Of a stretch of 64,000 bases of DNA, positions 11,275 to 22,156 are shown piece after piece; the stretch's first letter is position 1, and every line of letters starts with the position of its first letter. Below the pieces are notes generated by a model that saw only the letters and a list, made by a program, of their open reading frames with translations, was not told the origin of the DNA and ran no database searches. The position numbers and the translations under genes were made by a program. The stretch is taken from the NCBI GenBank assembly GCA_030052745.1, contig JANBVO010000027.1, positions 395,576 through 459,575 on the forward strand, given 5' to 3'. This DNA is from Pleurostoma richardsiae (taxonomy: Eukaryota; Ascomycota; Sordariomycetes; Calosphaeriales; Pleurostomataceae).

Positions 11275-12323
11275 TTAGTGGAAATAGTTCCACGCCACAC
11301 CTTTTGTCTTCTCCCAGGCCTTGTCGAGGGCCTGAACAACATCCTCCGGCAGAGGTCCCTTTTCAAGGTCCACCAAGTTTTCTTCTAGCTGCTCTTTACT
11401 GCTAGCGCCGATGATCACCTCATCACCGGCCTCCTTGCTCAGCTTAGAATGGTGCATCATCCACCGCAGCGCGCATTCAACCTCGGTCAGGCCGTGCTTG
11501 CCTGCTGCCTCTCGGATGATGTCAAGCGCATCGAACATGGGCTCCTTCCAATATCGAGCCTTGTATAGAGTCCCCTGTCTCGTCTTGGGATCGAAGCGGG
11601 AGCCTTCTTCCACCTTCTGCTCACCTCGGTGGTATCTGGAGGTCAGATAGCCGCCGGCAAGGGGGTTGTAAGCGTAGAATGCCATGCCATAATGCCGGAG
11701 GCAGGGGAATAGCTCCAACTCGACGGACCGGTGAATGGCATTGTATACGCCCTGATATACGGTTGGGCGGAGCCAGCCGTTGCGAATGCAGATCTCGTTG
11801 ATGTAGGCCACCTCCCAAGCCATGTAGTTGCTAATTCCGAGACGGTTGAAGTAGCCTTCCTTGTGTAGCTCGTCGATGGCTCGAAATGTCGCCTCGTAAG
11901 GCGTTGTTCGATCAGGTCCATGCAGATACCACATGTCGATCTTATCGGTTTTGAGCGCCCGCAAGGAGGCCAGGAGATGCTTTCGAAGGTCTTCGGGGTT
12001 GTGCGTGCCTCCCTGGCCGTAGCTCGAGCTGGGATAATATTTCGTCTCCATCACGATGTTTCGGGCCTGCCAATCCAATTGACCCAGATACTCCTCGGAC
12101 GAGCCCTGGCCGTACACTCTGGCTGTGTCAACCTCATTGTGGCCGTGCTTCTGGAAGATGTCAAGTACAGCTGCGGCGTCGCTCAGGTTGTGAATCCGTG
12201 TCTGTTCCACGCCTGGAATAGTCAGCCCGTGATCAACCCCGCTGCATGCGTCTAGTTACCCGGTTTGCCAATCGTCATCGCCCCGAAGACGATGGGAAAT
12301 CTTGTCTTTGTCACTGCCTGCAT
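11275..12323 (-). CDS. Aldo-keto reductase, aflatoxin-aldehyde-reductase (AKR7) type
   Basis: Two exons (12323-12260 and 12212-11275) encode 333 residues of an NADPH-dependent (beta/alpha)8 reductase. The 21-residue first exon provides the first strand (FPIVFGAMTIG). The catalytic tetrad is visible in the second: Asp and Tyr in EVDTARVYG, Lys in METKYY and His in YLHGPD. LAGGYLTSRY and IIGASSKEQLEENL are typical of the AKR7 group, which reduces dialdehydes and similar reactive carbonyls. Frame intact and length as expected. Transcribed convergently with the NmrA-like gene, whose stop lies 252 bases away. No signal peptide, so cytosolic; probable role in carbonyl detoxification or sugar/aldehyde reduction. 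Confidence 0.9.
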
Positions 12324-13914
12324 CTTGTTCACTGTGTCCGGTTTCAAGATAGCGTCTGCGTGTGCAGGTGGTCCGTGATGTGGGAACGTCAGAACAGATG
12401 GTCAAAAGCGAAAGATTCTTGAATGCTATGAAGATGCAGGGTGGACTGCCTGTAATTATTAAATAGAAACGTCCATGGTGTCTTGAATTTCGAGACTTCT
12501 CTGAAACGGGACGGAGGCGGACAGTGTTGAATCCTGTTCACCCCGCTAAATATGTCCAGCGTAAGCCACCTGCATGCAAGTGGCATTCTACGTTGCCGCG
12601 TCAAGATCGTTCCTGTCAGGCTATTTTCAGATTCTCCGTTAACTCCGTAGGTAGGTAGGTGGCCCGCGTAACACCCATTGATCAAATCCATTCCAGGATC
12701 CTCCGCGACGAGTTCGCATTATCATAAAAAGTTTCATGGACTACACGGAAGCTCTGCGTATTCATCAGTAACGATTCCGGATAGTCAAGGATATTGCAAT
12801 GTCTAAGTATGTGATGCCCTGAGCTGCCTCAGCTATATGCTGTGCGGATCCGTTTCCTCCAGAGTCCCGGATTTTAAGGTTCGGTCGCTAACGCACATTG
12901 CTTACGGCTCCACCGCTTGATGTTCTACACTAGCGAGCCTGAAACTCGCCGCTTCTTAGACGCCCTGTTCAAGTCTGGCTGTCTGGCGACACACCTAAAT
13001 CGTGATTGACGCGCTAAAAGTTGTGAAGTGGCGCCAGAACCACGTTGTCCGGTGTCATCGGGTTAGTGTAGGGCAAATTCCGAGATAGGCCGCGTGCCAG
13101 TGATATGCTCCTTCGGTGTTTTTGTGTCTCACGAGCTCTGGTACTGCCCGGGTCTCCCTCAGTTACAATAATTTGCTCCCATAACGGTTTCTAACCAATG
13201 CGCCATGTCTTCACTCTCAAGCATTTACGTTGTCCTGATAGTTCCAGTAAAGGCTGTCATGATAACGTCACTACAGCCGTGGCAATATCCCAGATAATTG
13301 GGAATATTGTATGCTTGACCTACGGTTCACGGGCCCTGAATTCGGCTCTGGGTAAACTAATTTCGTTCTAAGACTTCGGGCCCATCCTACGTAGGCTATT
13401 TAGGAGCTACGACCGAATTGTGGATTCCTCCCACGCGTCATCATCTGTAGCATTTTTTACTCGCATTGTACCTTGCAACGCTCTGATTCTGCCAAGCAGG
13501 AACAAGGTTCGGCCCGAGGAAGGCACATGTTGCGAGTAGAGTGTCGTCAAGTCAGTCCTCGCTTTTGAGATCCCGGATAGCGTGCAGAATGAGGCTCTCG
13601 GTCTTGTTATCGCCAGGGGTTAGTGAGCTGTACCCTTCTCGTTCTATGAGGCCGAAGGCTATTGCTAAGGACTCCCAGCGCCACGTGTTGGGGCGTGTCT
13701 ATTATCCTATCCCCTTCGTTTTGGCCAAATCGTTGCTGTATCATCATTACATGGGAAAGGTGAACGTGATAAGCCAACTATCAGACCAGACACAATAGCT
13801 TGGACGTTGACAGCTGACTTGGTAGAGAGACAACACGACTTAAGACAGACAATGCGTAGGGAGACGTTCCTGTCGCTTGCTTCTTTTACTCGAAAATTGT
13901 GCAACAAGTATCTT
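12324..13914. other. Long intergenic stretch (1.6 kb), no gene seen
   Basis: Only short open frames on both strands, none with a motif. An imperfect palindrome (AATATCCCA ... TGGGAATATT, about 13282-13308) is present. I found no tRNA, transposase remnant or conserved protein fragment. The first part is the promoter of the aldo-keto reductase. Confidence 0.45.
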
Positions 13915-15555
13915 TTAACGACAAGCCCAAGATGTCTCCTGGTCTGGGTCCCCTTGCTGGTCCCACCCTGCTCGTTCTGGGTATGGACAAAGAGGTCTCT
14001 GCCGTGCAACTTCTGAGAGAGGGTCCGACATGTCTTTCCAAATCGTCGCAACAATGCTCTCGACGACATTTCCGTTTTCCACCCAGTCCATCAGTGCCAG
14101 AAGCGCATCGTGCCTTGGATCATGGTAGCCTGGCACACTGTATAGGCTGCTGCTCAGAGAAGGTCCCTGGTACGAACCAGCAAAATACCACGGCGCATCA
14201 ACGGCAGTGCCTTGGCAGTGCCCCATTCCCGGTACGAAGAAGAAGCGAAACCATTCTCTTAGCTGCGCGAGGCCGCCCGTCGCGGAAGCGACCTGCTCAT
14301 AGAAATATTCAGAGGTGCCAGTCGGGATGTATCCATCAGCCATGCCGTGGTACATGATGACCTTCCCCCCGCGGTCCCGTAAAGCCGACATATCGAAGGC
14401 GTAGGCGGTGGCATTCCCGGGATCCAACTTGTCCGCTATGCTAATGACACTGTCGTTGTATTGCTGCCACGACCAGTCTGGGTCGTTGAAGAGGAAGTAC
14501 TGCTCATATCCGGTCCCCAGACTGTTCGGCTCCGACCCGCCGAACAGCACATCCCACTGGGGCTCCGAGCCTTTCTCTAGTCCAGGACAGGCAAGCGCTC
14601 CATCCGCAAAGTACGGTGCGTAGATTTTGCGAAGGGTTGAGAGCTGCACTGCTGTGAGGCACGTAGACGTATTACGCCCCGGCGAGCCGCAGGCCAGTGC
14701 ATTGTAATTGAACATGCATTGGCCAGGTGAGCTGATTATCCCGTCCACAATCCCATCTGCACCATCACACTGCTTGAGGATTTCGGCCTCGATTACTGGG
14801 AAGAGCGATGGATCGATATGCCTTGGGTTGTCAAGGGGCAGATTAAGTGCGCCGACATAGGTGGTCCAGGGCTGGAGGTGAGCTGTCCACCAGGCAGGGG
14901 CGCCAACAAGCAAGCCATCAAACGTCTCTGGGTACAACTGCGCCTCTCTGAGACCCTGACGGCCTCCGGTGGAGCACCCCGAGTAGTAAGAATGAGATAT
15001 CTGACAGCCGTAATAGGCTTCTGTCAATGACTTTGCAGCCACCGCTGTGCCATGGATTGCGCGCCATCCCCAGTCGGTCACCTTTTCGGGCTCATTCAGG
15101 GCCCATGAGCCGTCCACAGACGTGGAATTGTGGCCGGTGTCAGTGCTGGCTGTTGCAAAGCCATACCGCGCGCCAACCCCTATGTCCATCCAGTTGATGC
15201 CACCCGCAAAGCCGCCATTCCCGACCTCCAGGAATCGCGAGTTCCACGTTGCAGGGAGGAAGAGCGCGAAACGGAACGAAGATGACGGCGACGATGTCAC
15301 GTTGACGACGATGGCACAGAGTTCGGGCAGGCCGGTTGGGATACTTGGGTAAGCAATGTCAGAGGGACCTTCACCGTAGCTTCCATTCTGCGGAACAGCG
15401 TCCACAGAATGTATCCGGGCATTACGCGGCAGGATATCGTTGAGGGCGGCTACGGAACAATCTCGACCTCGGCCAGTAGCGTGATCTCCGAGGACGGACT
15501 CGGCGCAAGTCAGGCCAGCTAGCCACACCGGCAGCATCGATCGAATAAAGCTCAT
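13915..15555 (-). CDS. Secreted tannase / feruloyl esterase family protein
   Basis: An intronless 546-residue alpha/beta-hydrolase of the tannase/feruloyl esterase family, which cleaves esters of gallic or ferulic acid in plant phenolics outside the cell. The ATG at 15555 gives a signal peptide (MSFIRSMLPVWLAGLTCAES); the frame is open 54 codons further upstream but without a better start. Catalytic residues are Ser195 in GCSTGGRQG, Asp407 in MADGYIP and His446 in GMGHCQG. The cysteines next to Ser and His form the CS-D-HC pair that is diagnostic of the family. Several N-glycosylation sequons (NVTSS, NSTS, NTST, NDSV) fit a secreted protein. Length is as expected and the gene looks functional. 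Galloyl and feruloyl specificity cannot be separated by eye. A distant paralogue lies at 23565-25202. Confidence 0.93.
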   Translation of the reverse strand: MSFIRSMLPVWLAGLTCAESVLGDHATGRGRDCSVAALNDILPRNARIHSVDAVPQNGSYGEGPSDIAYPSIPTGLPELCAIVVNVTSSPSSSFRFALFLPATWNSRFLEVGNGGFAGGINWMDIGVGARYGFATASTDTGHNSTSVDGSWALNEPEKVTDWGWRAIHGTAVAAKSLTEAYYGCQISHSYYSGCSTGGRQGLREAQLYPETFDGLLVGAPAWWTAHLQPWTTYVGALNLPLDNPRHIDPSLFPVIEAEILKQCDGADGIVDGIISSPGQCMFNYNALACGSPGRNTSTCLTAVQLSTLRKIYAPYFADGALACPGLEKGSEPQWDVLFGGSEPNSLGTGYEQYFLFNDPDWSWQQYNDSVISIADKLDPGNATAYAFDMSALRDRGGKVIMYHGMADGYIPTGTSEYFYEQVASATGGLAQLREWFRFFFVPGMGHCQGTAVDAPWYFAGSYQGPSLSSSLYSVPGYHDPRHDALLALMDWVENGNVVESIVATIWKDMSDPLSEVARQRPLCPYPERAGWDQQGDPDQETSWACR

Positions 15556-15952
15556 ACTCGCTAACTTCACGGTAAAGTAGAAAGCAGACGCAGCAAGTGG
15601 AAAGAAGCCCGGTAAACACTGAAGCAAGTTAAATGGCAACTTTGCTAAGGCCACTGAGAGACAAGAGCAACGGCTGCTATTTCTAGTAACCGAGATATCT
15701 ATCTGCGTACCCCGCAATTAGAGCGCATCAATGCTAAGGAGTCGGTACTCAATTTTCCCGAAACCCCTCAAAGCTCCCTGAGAGCCCTGAAAGCTGCTGG
15801 GCGTTTTCGCATCTCTACACCGACAGTACGCGCTCAAGTTGTTCATGTCGATTTAGCGCTTGCTCAAAGGTAGGAATCCCATTGAGACTCCCACTGTGCA
15901 ATGCCTCATAAAAGGCACCAACACTTCTAGCCACAACAGGCAGCTGCTCTTG
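15556..15952. other. Intergenic
   Basis: Upstream of the minus-strand tannase and downstream of the oxidoreductase remnant. The open frame of the tannase continues upstream to about 15717 but has no signal-peptide-like start there. No gene recognised. Confidence 0.5.
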
Positions 15953-16930
15953 TCATTCAGTCCACTTCCATTCCACAACCTCGACCGAGCTCGAGCCGAA
16001 GTTGTGTACCTCCAATCTCACGGGCTTGTCGTACCCAGCAGCCTGAAGAGTCGTGGTCCCTTCTGCCGTCAGACGTATCTCCCCGGTCTCTCCCTTGATG
16101 GTCCTGGCAAGCTGAGGCTCTCCGGGGAATGGCTGCCCTAGGCGCAAGCGGGCCAGTAAGGTGGCCCCCGCCACGGTAGACTCGGAGCCTTGGAAGTCTC
16201 CAATGGCAATGATGAGATCCGGTACGTCAGACATCACAACTTCTGTGACTTTATGTGTCGATTCATCTGTCAGCTTAATTTCTGGACGCTGGATCTGAAC
16301 GTGGCCGGCTAGATTCTGGACTTCACCCAAGACGTATTGGACTTGGTCAAACACTGACGGAGAATGTCAGCTGCCCATGCATCTCATCCAGTCCCGGCTC
16401 AAACTCACGATGTCCAAAGTAGATTGTGAGGAGATTGCCCCCAATGGCTTTCTCAGTGAAGTACTTCAGCCTGAGGGGGAGTGCGTCTGGGTGCATGGAG
16501 GCCCCAGAAGCTCTCACCTCTGTACTGAGCAGTTTGCCAATCTTTCCATGAGCCACAAGGCCCCTGGTCTTCTGAATGACGGGCGCAAACCGTCCCTGGA
16601 GTCCCACCACTGTCTGGCTACGAGTCTCCTGCGAAGCTGAAATGAGGTCTCTTGCACGCTCGATGTTATGTGCGAGCGGCCACTCCAGGTAGATCACCTT
16701 CCCAGCTTTACACTGGGTAGGACAGTGTCATAATGATGGTCGACTCGCGTGCTGCATACAACCAGCTGCACATCCGGGTCCGCGGCAAGAGCATCTGGGT
16801 CGCCATATGCCCTGGTTTCACTGGGAAGGTTATAGAGCTTGATCGCTTTCCGCGCTGCTTCAATGCTAGAGTTACAGAGGGCTCGCCCCCAAGCCACAAA
16901 CCTGGATGCCAGCTTTTAGAAGCCAATTCC
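15953..16930 (-). pseudogene. Broken Gfo/Idh/MocA-family oxidoreductase (Gal80-like type)
   Basis: Relatives are about 380-residue NAD(P)-binding sugar dehydrogenases or Gal80-like proteins. Recognisable parts in order: ALCNSSIEAARKAI, TRAYGDPDALAADPDV, then LEWPLAHNIERARDL, VVGLQGRFAPVI, GGNLLTIYFGH, and after an intron at 16408-16354 LFDQVQYVLGE to VEVVEWKWTE. Two faults are clear. At about 16703-16712 one base appears to be missing (AAGCTGGG where the frame needs AAGGCTGGG), so translation stops at GR. The N-terminal cofactor loop is also absent: only an A-S-K-S-W vestige in another frame lies just upstream of ALCNSS. The product cannot bind its cofactor as it stands. The C-terminal half is well conserved, so decay is recent. 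Confidence 0.82.
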
Positions 16931-17439
16931 GGCTCCTAAGCCTGCTATGTAATGCCCTTACGCGCCCGCCACCAATTCCTGGGTCCTCGCACCCCTTAAC
17001 AGTCCCAGGTCGTTTGAACTGTCTCTCGAAAGGTTCGGCAGAGGCGGGCTCGAAAACTCAGACACCGATGGAGCGTGCTCTAGAAGCCAGGCTGGAAGAC
17101 TGCGAAAGCAGACGAGAAGCAACATGCGCGGTGGTTCGTCACAGATGGGACGCTCTACTCCCCTTCAGTCTATCATGTAGCTATTGATGAACAATGCGAC
17201 GTTTGTCAAAAAAAAAAAAATTAAGTTCAGTTCGGCTATTTATGTCTAGTAGGTAGCCTCTCCGCCATCTATCTCGACGCACTGCATATGGCTTCCGACG
17301 AGGACACCTGGCTTGCCTCTGGTTGACGTTTCCTTCTTATTTCCACACCTTCTGCCACAGTGACCAAGACTTGTGGAGGGTAATGTATGCCCTTCTCCTC
17401 ATTAACCTAGCAGCAGGAGTATTTTAAGACTCGATGAAA
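16931..17439. other. Intergenic with a 13-A tract
   Basis: Contains an uninterrupted A13 run at 17208-17220 and otherwise nothing recognised. It is upstream of the oxidoreductase remnant and downstream of the acidic tail of the exonuclease-fusion gene. Confidence 0.5.
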
Positions 17440-20168
17440 CTATCCGTCAACATAAGCATCGTCGTCGCCATCGCTCGTGACTTCATCGCAGTCCCCAGTC
17501 TCGTCGTCATCATCGTAGTCTCCGGCTTCCTCTTCACTGTCGAAGCCTCCAGTTTCCTCTTTATCATCGACGTCGCTCCCAAGGTTGTGGAAGTGGTTGT
17601 CAAGATCTCCGCCATCCTCATTGCTGTCTCGGAGTTCCTCATCTTCGACATCGCTGAAAATTTCGTGGAAGCTCAGGTCAATCTCTTCTTCCTCTTCTTC
17701 TCCATCGTTCATGACTTCGTCAGTCTGGTCATTGTCAACTCCGGCTTCCTGCAGGCGTGTGAGAAAGTCGTTGGCCTCCTCGTCACAGATCTTCCATCCG
17801 CTTTGACCACTCTTCATTGTCGGCGATAACCAATAATCAATCTTGCCAGGCAGATGCATATCTAAAGCCTGTCGGAGGTATGCAATGGCGAGTCGATACG
17901 CCATCGAGACGTCACCTCCAGCGTCATGGGCTTCCAAGGTCAGCTTTCTATCCTCGGGGAAGACAGTACCATAGAGATTAGCGAGGTTTAATGGAAGTGT
18001 AGTTGCAGTCAGTCCCAGCTAATGCCTCAGTCGCCGCCACCATGCAAGCGGCTGAGCAGCAAATCTTAATGATGGAGGGAGCAGATGCTCGGCCTTGGCA
18101 GATTTAAGTATATACCGCAAGCAGTCAAGATCGCAGTCTTGTGAGCCCCAAGCCACGAACGTTTTCAAAGCACCGTGTTTCTGGATAAATAAAAATTAAT
18201 ATCATCGTAGGAAGAGGGGCTTGGATATCTTACTAACCTTGACGTATTGATCAATGAGGTCCGCGATCTCTTGGCAGCTCTTACCCTGAGTGATCTCCTC
18301 TGGCCTCCCAGTATAGTTGGTGTGAACTGTGGCAGCTCCAATACAACGTGAAGGACCTGTGCGGGCCCTTATGCTCATAATTCGTTCGAGAAGGGCACCC
18401 TTTGTGATGCCGTGATTGATTGTTGTGGGAGCAATGATCCATTCGCCGTAACCGTCAGCGATAGCGACCTGACAGGGAAATCTTAAGCTGCCAGGAAAGG
18501 TGATAAATTCGAAGTCAGCGATCGCAGTGTTGGCAGGATACTTCATCCACGCCGTCATGGTAGAGACACAGTCTCTCAAGAGAGGAAACTCGGTTTTTGG
18601 CGCCAGAATCGCGCCAAGAGCAGGACTTGACCCTGCACGTAATGGCACTTTATTCCAGTTCCTGCTCCATCCCGGGCAGTCTGACATATGCTTGTCTACC
18701 AAGTCGTTATGAACGCGTGCCCCGCATGCGTTACACCTCTTGAACTGGCAATGATGATCTTCATCGAGACTAATCTTGCAACCGCAGGAGCTACACACCG
18801 TCCGACGGCAGATGCGCATATGTGCCAGGATCTGGACTTTGCTCCCACGGATCTTGCATTGCGGGCATACATGAACCTTGCATGCTGCTTCATGTCGTCG
18901 AATAAATTGATGTGTTCCATGCTTCGCGCACTTACGACACACAGCCGGCAGCGATTTGGAACATGCTCTGGCGTGTTCGAGTTTTTCTGAAGTTAATATC
19001 TTGCTTTTGCGACAGCGGAAGCATTTCCAGTATTCGCAGACTCTGTAATGTTCTTGGAGGTTAGCGAAGGATTTGCGGCACCTGTTGCAAGAAAATGATT
19101 GTTGGCCGGTACATTCCTGGGAATGTTTCTCCTTCTCTGTTTGAAGAATGCCATATTTCCTGCATTTGCTGCATCGATACCATTTGCAGATCTTTACATG
19201 TGCTGCTTGTTCGCTCTTGAGAAGTCGCAATCCGCACCGCCAACAATTCGCAAGTGGCGGCCCGCAAATATGTGTCTCCCTTTCGCTCATCGGCATTACT
19301 CTCTTGCACTGAGTAGCAAGGCATCTCCATTTCTCCCTGGCGTTATAGTGGTCGATTGGAGGATGATTGTGCTCTCCTCTGGGGCTGGTAACAACCCAGA
19401 AGTCATCTTTGCGCTTAATCGTAATCCTCCAAGGACAGAGATGGTTTTGGCCGTGCTGCCGAAGTGGAGACTTCAGCCATCGATATCGCACGCAAGCATA
19501 GTGTCTGCTGATTAAGTCGCCTGTAGCGTTCCGACAAGATACGCGTTGGGTCATTTGAAACCCGTTGGGTTGGAGATAACCATCGAGGGCCTGCTTGGCT
19601 GATTCTAGTTCAGGAAAGGTGCGACTCAAGACGTCGTCTAGTGTCGTAGTTTTGTCGTTCTCGAGTATAGCTTGAGATAATGATTGTCTCAAAGAACATC
19701 GCTTACCTTGGCCACCATAGAAACAGTTGGCACATGAACCACTCATAGGGTCATCAGCAGAGTGAGGATCATTGACAATACATGCTTCCCAGCGTCCGAA
19801 GCCTCGCACGCAATATCCACATGGGGTACCAGCAACAACTCCACACGCTTGAAGCAACCTAGACTTCAAATTGGATTGAGCAGCTGGTTGGTATGGTCGT
19901 GCGCAAATTCTTTCTTCTAGGGGACTGCTACATCGAACTTGCCTTCGCAGATACAGCGATAAAGAAAGGAGAGAGGGGGGGCTATGACATCCGGGTACGT
20001 GTTGCGTACTTCGATGTATTTCGCATATAGAGCTTGCCAAGATGTCATAGCTTGTAAAGAGCCTTTCCCTACGCAATTAGTTGGTACCGCTTATCGAAAG
20101 GAACTAGGATGAGGCTTACAACCGCCGGAGATGGCGGAAAGGTCGAGCTTATGTGCGCTTGCCGACAT
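17440..20168 (-). CDS. FAR1-like / eight C2HC zinc fingers / DEDDh exonuclease fusion, with an in-frame stop
   Basis: My model has exons 20168-20120, 20068-19939, 19858-18238 and 18180 onward. Order of parts: a CX2C-rich domain at residues 65-117 (TPCGYC, GSCANCFYGG) like fungal DUF3716; a FAR1/WRKY-GCM-like domain around 165-240 (CPWRITIKRKDDFW, GEHNHPP); then eight tandem C-x2-C-x9-12-H-x3-C fingers (245-460, the seventh degenerate). The last part is an ERI1-like DEDDh 3'-5' exonuclease: Exo I D508-x-E510 in IADFEF, Exo II in WGSQDCDLDCL, Exo III H685 and D690 in HDAGGDV. An Asp/Glu-rich tail ends at 17440. A TAG at 18019-18021 (codon 654) interrupts the same frame between Exo II and Exo III, so the unmodified product is 653 residues without the last catalytic residues. 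Read through, it would be about 845. Predicted nuclear nucleic-acid-binding protein; function unknown. Confidence 0.72.
18019..18021 (-). other. In-frame TAG stop inside the exonuclease domain
   Basis: The frame before it (AWWRRLRH) and after it (LGLTATTLPLNLANLYG) is the same and both sides look like one continuous domain. No GT-AG intron I can find removes the codon and keeps the frame. A single C-to-T change (CAG to TAG) would explain it. Confidence 0.7.
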
Positions 20169-20506
20169 TCTTCTCGTCCGATACGCCGAGGTGCGATTGT
20201 TTCCATTCTAAAGCAAGGAAGGGATAAGAACTGACCTTGACCGTGCCGGATAAAGAAATGAAAGTTTTCCTGGGAAGCACCCTTGTGAACTTGGTGGTGG
20301 GATCGGTGACGCAGGTATCACGTGACTACTTGTGTTGACTCATTCGGTCACGTGCCCTAACGTCGCCTGCCCCCACACGGAGCTCCACTCTTCTTCGGTT
20401 ATCAAGCAAAAATTGACCACGATCCGAAATCCGGAGTAGATGCCAAACCAATTCCTTTGAAATTATTGAACTCAACACTGGCAGATAAGAACGCCGTCAG
20501 CACATC
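20169..20506. promoter_or_regulatory. Divergent promoter: exonuclease-fusion gene and argininosuccinate lyase
   Basis: A 338-base region between two divergent start codons. It contains two CACGTG palindromes (20319-20324 and 20349-20354) flanking a Gcn4/CpcA-type site (20336-20342). The closeness of the three motifs to the lyase side suggests that they serve the arginine gene, but they could act on both. Confidence 0.6.
20336..20342 (+). promoter_or_regulatory. CpcA/Gcn4 cross-pathway-control site (TGACTCA)
   Basis: An exact match to the consensus bound by CpcA (Gcn4 homologue), the activator of amino-acid synthesis genes on starvation. It lies 165 bases before the argininosuccinate lyase start codon, a typical position for an arginine-pathway gene. 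Confidence 0.7.
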
Positions 20507-22156
20507 ATGGCATCTGGAAAGGCACCTGCAGAAAACATGCTTTGGGGTGGACGCTTCACAGGTTGGTTCTCTATGGAAGTTCAAGTGCAATGTGCGCTGA
20601 CCTCAGAATGACAGGCGGCCTCGATCCCCTCATGCTCAAATACAATGCGAGTATTGAGTACGACAAGCTCCTGTACAAGGAAGATATCCTCGGCAGTATT
20701 GCGTTTGCACGCGCAAACGCTAAGTCTGGCGTCATATCCAACAGCGAGTTCGCTGAAATCGAGAGAGGTCTCCGGGAGGTTCAGAAGGAGTGGGAGGCAG
20801 ATGCCTTTGTTATCATGCCCAATGATGAAGATATTCATACTGCCAATGAGCGCCGGCTCGGTGAGATTATTGGCAAGGACATCGCCGGCAAACTACATAC
20901 AGGTCGCAGTCGCAATGAGCAGGTTGTCTGTGATATGCGTCTGTGGCTTCGCAACCAGATCCAGGAGATTGAGAGCCACCTAGTTGCCTTCATCGAGGCT
21001 ATTGCCGGCCGCGCTGAGGCCGAGTGGTAAGTCTGATTATCCTATCTTCTAAATCTAGTGGACCGTCCTGACCTTGATAGTGGTATTATTATGCCTGGAT
21101 ATACCCATCTCCAGCGTGCCATGCCGGTTTTGTGGTCGCAGCATCTGTTATCATATGGCTTTTACTTTGCGAGCGATCTTGAGCGGCTGCGCGAGACTTC
21201 AAAGCGTGTGAATAGGAGCCCACTTGGTTGTGGTGCTCTCGCTGGCAATGGCTTCAATATCGATCGCGACATGATGGCCGAGGAGCTGGGCTTCGCAGAC
21301 CTTCTATGGAACTCCATGAATGCTGTTGGTGACAGAGATTTTGTCACTGAATTTCTACAATGGGGTAGTATGTTTATGCAGCATATTTCTCGATGGGCCG
21401 AGGATCTTATTCTATATTCCACTATAGAGTTCGGCTTTATTTCTGTTGCGGATGCTTACTCTACTGGAAGTTCTTTGATGCCGCACAAGAAGAACCCGGA
21501 TGGCTTAGAACGTTAGTATCTCCCGTGCTGTTAAATACTCCTTTGGGTATGTCTTAGGAGAGATCTCTGCTATGAGATGAATGACTGCTCCTGAGACAAG
21601 ACTTAAAGCTCCCGCGATAAGCCCAAGAAAGAAATTAACAACTCGTGATCATCTAGTCTTACGAGGAAAAGCTGGTCGAGCATTTGGCCATATGGCTGGC
21701 CTTATGATGACCCAAAAGGGCCTCCCCAGCACATATCAGAAGGACTTGCAGGAAAGTTGGGAACCTTTGTTGGATCATGTGAAGACTATCTCTGATAGCC
21801 TTCAGATTGCAAACGGGATCCTCGTTACCCTTACTGTCAAGCCAGAGCGGATGAGGGCTGCCCTCGATCCGTTTATGCTGGCTACTGATCTTGCTGATTA
21901 TCTCGTGCGAAAGGGTGTACCCTTTCGTGAGACGCACCATATCTCTGGGCGATGTGTCGCTAAGAGCGAGGAGCTAGGTATCCCGATGAACGAGCTCTCA
22001 CTGGAGCAACTACAGGCTATTGATAGCCGGTTTGGGGAGGATGTTTCGTACACGTTTGACTATGAGAGAAGCGTCGAGATGAGATCAGTCAAGGGTGGTA
22101 CTAGTCGGGCACGCGTCCTGGAGCAGGTCAAGGTTCTCAAGGCTATGCTGGCTTAG
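20507..22156 (+). CDS. Argininosuccinate lyase
   Basis: Four exons (20507-20561, 20615-21026, 21081-21511, 21657-22156) encode 465 residues, the usual length. The enzyme splits argininosuccinate into arginine and fumarate, the last step of arginine synthesis, in the cytosol as a tetramer. Seen motifs: LWGGRFTGG at the N-terminus, EDIHTANERRL, KLHTGRSRNEQV, IMPGYTHLQRA (catalytic His region), NRSPLGCGALAG, and the superfamily signature GSSLMPHKKNPD with the catalytic Ser. All splices restore frame. Intron 2 must end at 21080 (branch CTGAC), giving AEAECGIIMPG; a shorter choice would break the frame. The usual Gln of the MPQKKN motif is His here, also seen in many family members. The gene is preceded by a CpcA site. 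Likely the fungal ARG4/argH equivalent. Confidence 0.93.
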
